Shown piece after piece: positions 46,942 through 56,431 of a stretch of 64,000 nt of DNA; within the stretch, counting starts at the first letter, position 1; each line of letters starts with the position of its first letter. The notes under the pieces are model-generated. The model did not search any database. It worked only from the letters and a program-made list of their open reading frames with translations, and was not told the origin of the DNA. The translations under genes were made by a program, and so were the position numbers. This DNA comes from Thinopyrum elongatum. Lineage: Eukaryota > Streptophyta > Magnoliopsida > Poales > Poaceae. The DNA lies in contig CM022303.1 in the NCBI GenBank assembly GCA_011799875.1, forward strand, positions 279,764,850 through 279,828,849. Reading direction: 5' to 3'.

Positions 46942-49900
46942 CTACGGGCTGTTCGGACGAGTCGGTGGTGGCGGTGGGCCGGTTGGCGGGGCCTCCGGCT
47001 GGTCGGTCTCGGTCTGGTCGGCGGCTGAGGCCGGATCGGGCTCATTCCGGCTAGTCGCTCCGTCATCTGGCGCGACGCCATCGCCTTCCTCGCCCTCGTC
47101 CTCCTCCGTGGCCTCGTTGCTGGAGGCGATCTACTCCGTTGGGTCCTCCCCCTCGTCTGGGTTCAGCCCGAACCAAGATGGCGGCACCTCGGTGCCATCT
47201 TCTGCCCGCTCCGGGACGAAGATGCCGACGTTGGCATAGTCGGCAAGGGCTGCGGTGCGAATGGCGATCGCTTCGCGCTCCGCCTCCAACTCTGGCGCCG
47301 CCTCCTGGCAAAAAGTGGCCAACTGCGCCAGGCTCACGCCCGGGTACCACGCCTTCACGAACTCCAGCGTCACCTTGGCACCGGCCCGCGCGGCGGCACT
47401 CTTCCAGGCGTCGAGCCGCTCTCCAGCTACCTCTAACCAGTCGGCAGTCCGACTGGGAGTCCGGGGCACCTGCGCACCCAGCCAGAGCCCTTCCAAGACC
47501 TGGGACCCGGCGCACTGAAATTGGCGGAGCAGCCGGTGGACCGGCGCAAGGCGTAGCTGGACGGCCCGAAACTGCTCGCCCGAAGTCCGAGGCCGGTCCG
47601 GCGCAATCTCCTCACCCACTTGCCTCCGCTGCTCGCGTCGTGCCTCGATCGCCTGGGCGATGACGCCGGCGTGGTCCGGGAAGTACTCTACATAAAAAGA
47701 AAACAAAGGAATAAGAGACCGACTCCCAGTAACAACCGGCGCCTCCAAGCAAGAAAGAAAAGTTACCTTCAAGCATGCCCTCGATCACCTCATAACCTTC
47801 CGACAGGCACTTCTCCCTCTCGGCCTAGTCCGAGCGCTGAGACTCGAACTCGGCCTTGAGGAGCTCCTCCTCGTCCTTCAGCTGTCGGACCTGGTTTGCA
47901 TGCCTGGCCGCCTGGTCAATCAGCTCCTTCTCGAGCCGATCGCGCTCCGCGGCCGCCTGGATGCGCTCCAGTTCCTTGGCCCGAAGCTGGCTCTTGAGCT
48001 TGTGCACGCGGCTCCACAGATTGGCGGCGGCCTCTGTAAAGGCAAAGAAGAATCATCAGCGTCAACAAAGACAGGAAGTCGCCGGGAAGATCCGGCCCGA
48101 CTGCTCAGCAGTCGGCCCGAATCTCGGGGGCTACACCCAGCGGGTGCGCTCGTGCGCCCCCACTGATAGCCGGTCTACGCACCTCGGCTCTGCCGCAACT
48201 CGCCGGTCCGAGCGGCAAGCGCCTGGCTCTGGGAGTTGAAGGCGGCCGCGCGCAGGTTGTGGTAATCCTGCGGCAAGAGCGACATCTCAGCATCCAGAAA
48301 CACGCCTAGAAGTTCCAACCCGCCTGCTCAGCAGCCGGCTTGGAACTCGGGGGCTACACCCAGTGGGTGCGCTGGCACGCCCCCACTGAAGATAAAAATA
48401 AAATAAAAAATAAGATCAAGAATATACCTGGACAGACGTCTGCATCGCCACCATCTCGCTCCTCGCCTTCAGGAGGGTGGCGCCGTGGGAGGAGAACTTG
48501 TCCAGGACGTCCTGCACCACGAGGTTCAGGGAGGCCAGGCCGGCTCCTGGTGCCCAACTAGGAGGAGCAGAGCTTGTGGCTTTGGTGTCGGCTCACGGCG
48601 AGCTCGTGGCCCTGACCTCTACCGGCCTCGGCGCGGGGCCGCCCGCGACGGGCGCAGGCGCGCGGAGGCGCGTGTCGCCAGGGCCTGGCTCGTCGCCAGC
48701 CCGGCGCCGGCCAAAGGCCCCTCCGGCCCTTCGGGATGGCCGCCTCCCCGCTCGCCAGCACTTGGCGCCCGCTGGACTAGCTCCGCCGCCGGGTCGACGG
48801 GGCCGGTCGCCCCCTGCTCTGTGGCCGTCTGGTCGGCTCCGGCTGTTCCAGACGGCACCTGAATCTCCACCACCGGCGGCTCCGGCTGCTTGAGGTTGGC
48901 GGCCTCCGGGATCCCGCCACCAGCCGGATCCTGCGCGGCCTTAGCGTCGGCCTCTGCCTGCGCCTTGGTCGCCGCCTCCGCCTCCACCTACGCCGCGGCC
49001 TGGGCCTTCGGCTACGCTGATGCGGCGGCCTAGGCATCGGCCTCCGCCCGCGCTGCGGCCTCCCGCTCCTCCCGCGCGTTCCTCTTCGTCGCCTCCCGAA
49101 GGGCGGCGGCCGGGTCCACGCGTCGGGCCTCCTCAGAGCCGCCTGCTGATTCAATCAGCGAGGCAGACGGAGCCCGCGATATGGAAGGGGGCGCCCTGCG
49201 CGGCAAATCAAGCAAAGATAAGAAGCTTGCAAGAAAGAAATAATCAAGACAATGCGCCTAACGCACTTACCCGGACACCATTGGCCGCTCCTTCAAGCCC
49301 CGCCGGACGGCGGCTGCCTTCGCGGCCTCTTGCCGCTTGGTCGCGGCCGTCGACTTGGCCTTCTTGGGAGGCTTGCTGCCAAACATCCCCTCGGCATGGT
49401 GTTTGGGCGCGCCGGGTGCACCAGTCGACGCTCCGCCTGTCAGCCGTGCCGTCGAGGAGCCGGTGCCTGCCCTGTCGGCGCCTTCGGGGCGGTGTTGTCC
49501 GTCACCATCTTCATCATCATCCGGCCAATCCCGGACATTGCCGCCTCCTCCGTCGCCGCCTCCCCCAGTGGCGTCATCGTCGCCTTCGTCCTCCAACGTG
49601 GCCGCCCCCAGCTCAGGGTCGCCCACGTTGCTCACCTCGCGATCCGCCATCCACTGGTGGCCCGGAGCTGGGGTGTCGCCTGCTGCCTGGCCAGGAAAGC
49701 GCTGCGCCACGTCCGGGTGGTCAGGTCGGATGAAGAGCATGGCAAGAGCAAAGAAGGAGGACCAGACACTAACCGATGGCGGCGGATTGGCGCGGCTGTA
49801 CGGCTCCTTGCCGAATCTCCACTCAGTCTCGCTGAACTTGCTGTCGGAGAAATAGTTGACATGGCGGACCACCTCCACAGTCGGCAGCTCTTTGGTTGAC

Positions 49901-50664
49901 ATCCGGCATGGATCTCGGTGGCCGCTCATGTCGCTGATCAGATGAGGCCGGCCTTGGAGGGGCGACACCCGGCGTTGGACAAAGGCGGCCAACAAGTCTG
50001 ATGCCTTGAGGCCCTCCGAGTCCGTCATCTCCTGCAGTCGGCTGAGGACGTTGTTGATAGCAGCCGGCAACGGCCTGGCGGGCTGCTGGCCCCAGTTTTT
50101 CTGTGGCTCAGGCTATGGGTCGGCTGCGTAAGCCGACAAGTTGATGTAGTCACGCGTCGGGTGGAGATTGCGCAAATAGAAGTACGACTTCTGCCACAAC
50201 TTCGCCGACTCCAGCAGGGCGACAGCCGGGAAGTGGGTCCCGGACCCGGTGCGCCGCACGGCGACGCATGCGCCGCACTGGGCCGGCTCGCCCTTGGCTT
50301 GGGTGCCGAGCTTGAGGTAGAAGAACCTGCCCCACAGCTCGAGTGTGGGCAGAACGCCAAGGTAACCTTCGCAGAAAGTCACGAAGGCGGAGAGAAGGAC
50401 CACCGTGTTGGGCGTGAGGTGGTGAGGTTGAAGATGGTAGAAATTGAGGAAGGAACGGAGGAAGCCGCTCGCCGGCAGGCCGAATCCTCTGAGGAAGTGG
50501 GTCCGGAAGACGACGAACTCGCCGTCCCTCGGCGCCGGCGTGATCTCCCTCGCGTCGGGAAGGCGCGCCCCCACGCACGCCTCGTTGGGCATCTGTCGCG
50601 TCGCGCGGAGGAACTCAATGTGCCCCTCATGGACGTTGGAGCCGTCAAACTCGCCGTGCGCCAT
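46942..50664 (-). pseudogene. element 2 antisense extra ORF, decayed
   Basis: The counterpart of the element 1 plus-strand gene, opposite to gag-pol. It starts at MAHGEFDGSNVHEG (50,664). The N-terminal part contains FVVFRTHFLRGFGLPASGF, HHLTPNTVVLLSAFVTFCE and LWGRFFYL, which match the 'putative gypsy type transposon' pattern more clearly than element 1. Several exons are likely, with donors at about 49,270 (ccgg|gtaagt) and 48,04x and short introns. Acidic/Gly-rich and Ala/Glu/Arg-rich segments follow, then a coiled-coil stretch (KSQLRAKELERIQAAAERD, 48,000). TAG codons at 50113, 49030, 49012, 48988, 47825 and 47131 (left coordinates of the cta triplets) break it; each stands in a position where CAG fits. 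Not functional as it stands. Confidence 0.7.
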
Positions 50665-50856
50665 GTCCCGCGGTGGTTTGGCAGCGGTGCAACGAGGCTG
50701 GGTGGCGGTGGAGTCGCTGCAGCGCTTCGACGGAGCGTGGCGTAGTAGTGCGGCGGCGGCAAGGAGGCAAGAAGCAGAGAAGCGGGGAAGAAGAAGGAGA
50801 GGATGGAGGGGCGCGCGTGCGTCTGGTCGCCCCCTCCACCCCCATTTATATGGCGG
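50665..50856 (-). promoter_or_regulatory. putative promoter of the element 2 antisense gene
   Basis: On the minus strand ccatataaatggg (about 50854-50842) is a TATA-like box roughly 180 bases before the ATG at 50,664, comparable in placement to the TATA-like box of the element 1 antisense gene. Confidence 0.45.
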
Positions 50857-51323
50857 CAACGGCGGAGCCGAGGCGACGCCTAGTGGGGAGCATGGGGATT
50901 AACTGCGCGCACGCCCCGCACGACCCCGCAAATCCCGCGCCATCATGGCGCCCATTTAATTCGCACCGGAAGGGCAACCGTCCACCTCGGCCGCAGCGGA
51001 TCCGCACGTGCGCCGAGGCTGTGTGGTGGTGGGCTCGAGCCTGCGGCGACGTCCCGTCGCACGCGTGGGCTGGCAGGCCGGCCTGGTCTGCCGGCAACGC
51101 GTGGCGAGCGAGCAATAGGCGGCAAGTGTGCCGCCCGGTGGTATACCACCTGGCGCCCGCCACGGAGATTCAAATCCGACAGGCGGCCGGCTTCGCCTCG
51201 GCCGGTTCCTGGCAGGCGGCTCCTTCAAGCCAGGCAAAGCAAAGGCACAAGATCTCTCGGAGGAGGAAACTACTGAGGCACTCCGGCGTTGAGCCATGGC
51301 GCCTCACCAGCTTTGGGGACTAC
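50857..51323. other. element 2 non-coding segment before the 3' LTR
   Basis: No gene recognised. It ends with the purine-rich ttggggactac just before the LTR, the primer for plus-strand DNA synthesis. Confidence 0.55.
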
Positions 51324-52490
51324 TGTCGTGGGGATAGACCACGGGTAGCCTCATCCATACCCCTTAGCATTTCAAGACATCGGAGCTAGCAAAGCCCCTC
51401 ACGCCTTCCGGACACGCGGTCGGCTCCTTGGGTCGGCTGGGCCCAAGCGGCCGGCTCCCAGAAGATGGAGCGCTCTTAGGAGGCGGCTTCGGGGGAGGCC
51501 GGCTCCCAGCAGACGGACCCTCCTCCCCTCGGAGTCTGCACTCACCTGCTCTGACGAGACGGAGCGTGGCTACAGGGCCACCCTCTTCCCCAAATCCCGG
51601 AGGGGCATGGCTGTAGTGCGAGCTGACCAAGCGGTCACCTACCTGCCAGGCGCAGGACTGTAGCCATGCGACCCTCAGCATGGCCCTCGTCAGCAAGGGC
51701 CATGCTCCAGCAAAAGACAATCAGTACGGCCCGCAAGCGACGGGCCCTACCTGTCCGTGAGCTCCCAGAAGACGGCGCATTCCTGGAGGGCGGCTTCGGG
51801 GGCGGGCCGGCCTCCAGCAGGCGGCCCTCCCCTTCCCTTGAAGTCCGCACTCACCTGCTCCGACGAGATGGAGCATGGCTACAGTGTGCGCTGGCCAAGC
51901 GGCCACCAACTCGTCTGACGGCAGGACTGTAGCCATACGACTCCTGACGAGGCCTTCGTCATCAAGTACGAAGCTACAGCAAATGGCAATCAGTATGGCC
52001 TGCGGGCGGCGGGCCCTACTTGTCGGCCGGATTCTCGGCAGACACAGGGCCCACCAAGCGGCGGGCCCAAGCAGCCGACGGAGAACCCGGCGACCTTAGA
52101 CACTAACGTCCGGGTCCTACACCCGGGCGTATTACCATTGTACCCCTGGGGGGTTGGCCTATAAAACCCCCCAGGGCTCACCCATGCAAAGGGTTCAGCC
52201 CTCATTCCACCATACACCATAGCTAGGAGAAGAGAGCTAGCCTTGCCCTTCTTCCTCCTCTAGCAACATAGCTCAAGGAGCAATCTTGTACACCATTTGA
52301 TCATAGTCATCATGCGGAGACCCCGCAGAGCAGGACTAGGGGTGTTATCTCCCCGGAGAGCCCCGAACCTGGGTACGTCTCGTGTGCGATCGAGCTCGTG
52401 CTCACTCCCGCTTCCAGGGCCCGACGACGTCCTCTTGGCTCCACCCATGATAAGCCACCCCCTGGCATCTGACGTGAGAATACAACGACA
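51324..52490 (+). repeat. element 2 LTR (3' LTR)
   Basis: Second copy, 1,167 bp, with the same TATA (about 52160-52166) and the same flanking inverted repeat. Most differences from the 5' LTR are transitions, but a few transversions and small replacements occur (for example near 52,037). Confidence 0.92.
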
Positions 52491-52529
52491 ATTTCTGTTA
52501 TTTTTTCTTTAAGATTGGTATGTACACAG

Positions 52530-54206
52530 ATGAGGCTCCGGCCAGCGCCGCCGCCAGATGTAGATCTTGGACCCGGCAGCACGGCCAGAAGCGGCCACAC
52601 CTCCTGGACCTGAGGAACTAGTAGAATCTCCGGCGAACCGCATCAGCGATCTCTCGGACGCCATCCTTGGGGAGATAATCTCCCTTCTCCCCACCAAGGA
52701 TGGCTACCGCACACAAGTCCTCGCATCTCAGTGGCGGACTCAGTGGCGCGCCACACCTCTTAATCTCGACTGTCGTCAGCTATCCGTCGATAATGATTCT
52801 GAACTCCCCGGAGCCATCATCTCCTCCCACCAGGGCTCCGTTCAACGCATCTGCATCCCGGCATGCTACCTGCTGGACATACCCTGCATGGTGGCCACCT
52901 GGCTGACATCCCGTCAATTCGATAAACTCCAGCAGCTTGAGTTCTACCATTACTACAGCGATGGGTTACCACCCAGAGCTGCATCTGTGCCCTCACCATC
53001 GATGCCCATCTCATGGTTTTCCTCCTCTCTCCACACCGCCACCTTGACCCGGTGCCATCTAGTAGACAATCTGGTACAAATGCTTCAACTTTCACTGCTG
53101 AAAAAACTTGCGCTTGTGTTGGTTGATCCGTCGGTGGCCTCACTGCACAACATCATCCACTCCAACTGCCCTGCACTGGAGCGTTTAGTGCTTGTTTTTG
53201 GAATAGGAATCCATATCCCTTGTCTCAAAATAAAGTCGCCTCACCTTGTAAGCATTGGAATTCATTTTGAAGGACATGAGCTCATCATCGAAGATGCCCC
53301 TTCACTTCAAAGGTTGCTCCTTGATTGTTGTTATAAACCTTCGCAAATAACTGTGGTCTCTGCGCCTAAACTGGAGACCTTGGGTGCAATTCGTGATCCG
53401 TTTAAATGGTTCGAGATGGTGTTTGCCTCCACAGCTATTGAGGTACTGTATATTATTCACGTACACTTTTGTAATTTGCATTTTTCATTTGAGCGCATAA
53501 GTTAAGTATCATCTTGGAGTACACTTTCAGTGCTAATATTATGTTCTATGCTCAATGAAGAGCTTGTCCATCCTATCAGTGGTGGTGGATTCTGTCAAGA
53601 CCTTATATATCAGTATGTGGTGTTTTGATCTCAACATCATTATTGCCTTGCTACAATGATTTCCATGTCTGGAGAATTTGTATATAAAGGTGATGATTTC
53701 ACGCACATTGAAAGCCCATATATAATGTACTATAATTAATCGTTCAGCTATCACTCTTTCAACATAATCTTTTTTAGACATTAACTATTTTCAATCTTCA
53801 TCTCTATTTAGGCACTAGCACATGGAAAAAAGGTATAACCAATCGATGGTTCAAGAAGCACCGGGATTTTCTCAGATCTCATGACATTCGTTTGAAGATA
53901 GTAACGCTGGAAGGATATGCATCCAACAATGCAAACACTAGCTTTGTCACATTCTTCATGTTGAATGTGAGGGCACTATTGTCCGTGAGGATTAAGTTTT
54001 TCGACAAGAAATTTCTCACGGCTGCAAGTGTTGAACAGCATAAAAAGAAGTTTCAGGTGGACCTAAGGGCTTCTGATCATGCTCGGCTTCTATTTACAAC
54101 AGCTTGTCGTCATCATGGAGCACTGGAATTTTTGTACTGGGATCTTGATTTTATGGATCAGACCGATCCATTTGATTGTGACTGCCGAAAACTTTGGTTG
54201 AGTTAG
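52530..54206 (+). pseudogene. F-box/FBD protein gene, probably inactive
   Basis: Exon 52564-53442 encodes an F-box (NRISDLSDAILGEIISLLPT) and leucine-rich segments (LERLVLVFG, APSLQRLLLDCCY). Exon 53561-53689 continues the repeats, and the last exon (about 53812-54206) encodes the FBD domain (IRLKIVTLEGYASNN ... ACRHHGALEFLYWDL). F-box proteins select targets for SCF ubiquitin ligases. Defects: no ATG in the F-box frame (TAG three codons before, TTG where MDPAA would start; an ATG at 52,530 is in another frame); TGA at 53657-53659 in exon 2; and the last exon does not join in phase. The 3' LTR of element 2 ends 40 bases before the first exon, and an upstream exon may lie at 38,132-38,375. Splice sites gag|gtactg, aatgaag|agc and ataaag|gtgatg look normal. 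Confidence 0.78.
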
Positions 54207-55084
54207 ATGTCATTATCATGTTCAATCTGGATTTTGTCTAAACCTGATGAGCAATTAATCCTCGTGCTTTTGTAATGTTTGTAAGCTGGAGTTAGATATT
54301 GTTGCCCTTTTCAACTCGGCTTTGACCCATATTTTCTTTCATACTGGGCCAATGGCTTGCCATTTCTTTAATTAAGACATAAATATTATAAGCATTCACA
54401 ACATAGGGAAAGAACATCACTCTCACGGGATCCTTGAGATATTTGTTCATTACAGAACCCGCAAGTTCTTAGCGCCCACCAGCACCCACAAACTTATTTT
54501 CAGCTAGCACACCAAATGGGCTGTAATTCTTAATAAGAAAAGTTGCATGGTAGTGACAGATTTGGATTTGTCATTTGGGACCCACGAGGAAAAAGCCTAT
54601 CCAGGGCGGTGCCGACTCGACAGTAAACATTGAGAAACCTGGTTTTAAAATTACTGTAAATCCAAAACTCGCCTCAAAAACATGAAACTTGGCATGGTGT
54701 TATGACATGGCACCAACATGCTATGGTAAAAAATTAGTCCAATTTGGGACATGTTTTGGTATAAACTTCTTACAAACCGGAGCTTCTCTCAAAAAGGCTC
54801 ATGGTTCCGAGAGGGAACTTGTCACCTATGTGTGCGAAACGACATACGTTGTCTCTTCCCGCCTTGATTTATTTTACAGAGGCAACATGCAACTATAGGA
54901 GTGTCGTCCTAAAAATATGAAATTATTCAGGGTTCGTTTTACCTTTTTATACATTATTTGAGTTTTCTAGGCATTTTGGAACATACTTTGGTGTGTGCAA
55001 AGGTCATGTGTGTACTAGCCACCTATGTAATTGGATGTTCAATCTGTTTATGGAATCAAGTCCTTATAAGTTATAAGTACATAT
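54207..55084. other. F-box gene 3' flank and CACTA internal repeat module
   Basis: 54,640-54,780 resembles 37,520-37,680 (shared ccaaaact, catgaaactt, gacatgttttggtata-like strings), and 54,895-54,985 resembles 37,335-37,410 (gagtgtcgt, tttatacatt). The modules are in opposite order at the two places. No coding sequence recognised. Confidence 0.4.
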
Positions 55085-55735
55085 GATGTTGTTATGTGTG
55101 CAATGACATCGCACACAGACCATACTAGGGAACCCGTCGGTGATGATTTCATCAATCGCTGACAATTATATGCCAGCAAGCGTTTGCCCACAACACACAC
55201 GGCTTATTAGCAGCAATCGTCTGTATTATTATCGGTCTTCGCACACATTTCTGATTACAGACATGTTTGCCGCGTATCACACACATCTAGTTAAATTGAA
55301 CCGTTTCTGTTCTCTTGGCTCAAAGCAAACAGTTCATCCGAGTGAACCGTATGTTGTATATCGCACACACCTTCATATGGGTGACCATTTCTTTTGTGTT
55401 GCCTAATCACAAACAGTTCATCCGAGTGAATTGTATGCCGTATATCGCACACAACTTCATCTGGCTGCCTGTTTCTGTTGTTCCGCCTAATCACAAACAG
55501 TTTATCCGAGTGAACTGTATGCCGTATATCGCACACGCCTTCATCTGGCTGCCCGTTTCTGTTGTTCTGCCTCATCGCAGACAGTTCATTGAATTGAACT
55601 GTATGCCTCGCATCACAAACACAACTAAAATCTGAACCGTGTTTGATGTATCCGCCTTCGCAAACATTTTGCACCTTTTTTGACGGGTTTTTTACATCAC
55701 CGTTAGCGATTAATGCATCGCACACAGTTTCGTTG
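55085..55735. repeat. CACTA right subterminal region with 84-bp tandem repeat
   Basis: The block acagttcatccgagtgaa recurs at 55,329, 55,413, 55,497 and 55,581, exactly 84 bases apart, each followed by gtatg..gtatatcgcacac. Flanking DNA is full of 'cgcacaca' and 'aaccgt' strings. No CACTA-type terminus follows; copia sequence starts at about 55,736. Confidence 0.75.
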
Positions 55736-56431
55736 AAGGGTCTGTGCTCATATGTATTTCTTATATCTTTGCACTCATGAGTTTTTGAATATATTTTGGA
55801 CCCATTCTTAGCATAATGATCCTATTGGATGCTTCCCGTATATCTTGTCCAAAATATGTTCTTTGGATCTTTTGAATGTGTGACTCTCATGTTTTATCTT
55901 CTTGTCACATTCTATGGATCCCCAATATAGTTTGAGCTCCTCCATTTATTCATAAATGGGTATGTGCATTTGATTCCACTCACATTTGAGAAATGCACAA
56001 ATTAAGGAGGAACTCATACTATATTGGCCTTCTAGATTTCTTCCATTTTGGCATTTGATGCCAATGGGGGAGAAGTTTAGAGGGCTTAGGAGAAGTGAGT
56101 TGGTTCTTATCATTCATGCATGTCTACAATTGTTATTTTTGCTTGTTGCATGGACGTGTATATAGAGAAAACATCACCAAGTTCTTTCACGTACATATAT
56201 TGTGGGGCAGTTTGCTCTATATAGTGTGGTTTTACTAGCATCAAATTCTTGTGTAGCATTTCTATGCTAGTACAACCGGTTTTGATAACATCAACTATCT
56301 TTGTGATATTTGAGGCTATCAAAACCACCTCAAGTATACGATTTATTCTCGGATAGATTGCATAATTGTTTTAAATTCATTACATAAACCCTCTTGTTGC
56401 GATTGTCATCAATTACCAAAATGGGGGAGAT

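Larger units (their letters stand above)
38746..52490 (+). mobile_element. element 2: Tat-lineage Ty3/gypsy retrotransposon with antisense gene, full-length but decayed
   Basis: Complete structure: LTR 38746-39911, primer site 39,912, gag, protease, RT, dual RNase H, integrase (ending 46,205), antisense gene (50,664-46,942), purine tract (gctttggggactac, 51310-51323), LTR 51324-52490. Flanks are gtttc and atttc, a target duplication with one mismatch. The LTRs are about 1,166 bp each and differ at several percent, so this copy is clearly older than element 1. All sense-strand pol interruptions are TAG codons plus a few frame changes. It shares organisation but little nucleotide similarity with element 1, so the two are different families of one lineage. 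Confidence 0.9.
31421..55735. mobile_element. large CACTA-like DNA transposon carrying gene fragments (right terminus lost)
   Basis: The left end interrupts the copia LTR precisely and starts cactcgtacaacaaggtgct, a CACTA-type terminus; taa at 31418-31420 would be the 3-bp target site. Subterminal DNA on the left (31,430-32,010) and right (55,085-55,735) shares strings such as 'atcgcacac(a/g)', 'cacacggtt' and 'ccgtgtg', and related strings recur at 35,048 and 37,720. No transposase is visible. Inside are pieces resembling B3, AP2/ERF and F-box/FBD genes, tandem arrays and nested element 2. The right terminal inverted repeat is not found; copia 3' sequence follows instead, so a deletion removed it. 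Alternatively two or more CACTA fragments flank a genic segment. The single-element reading is an inference. Confidence 0.5.
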
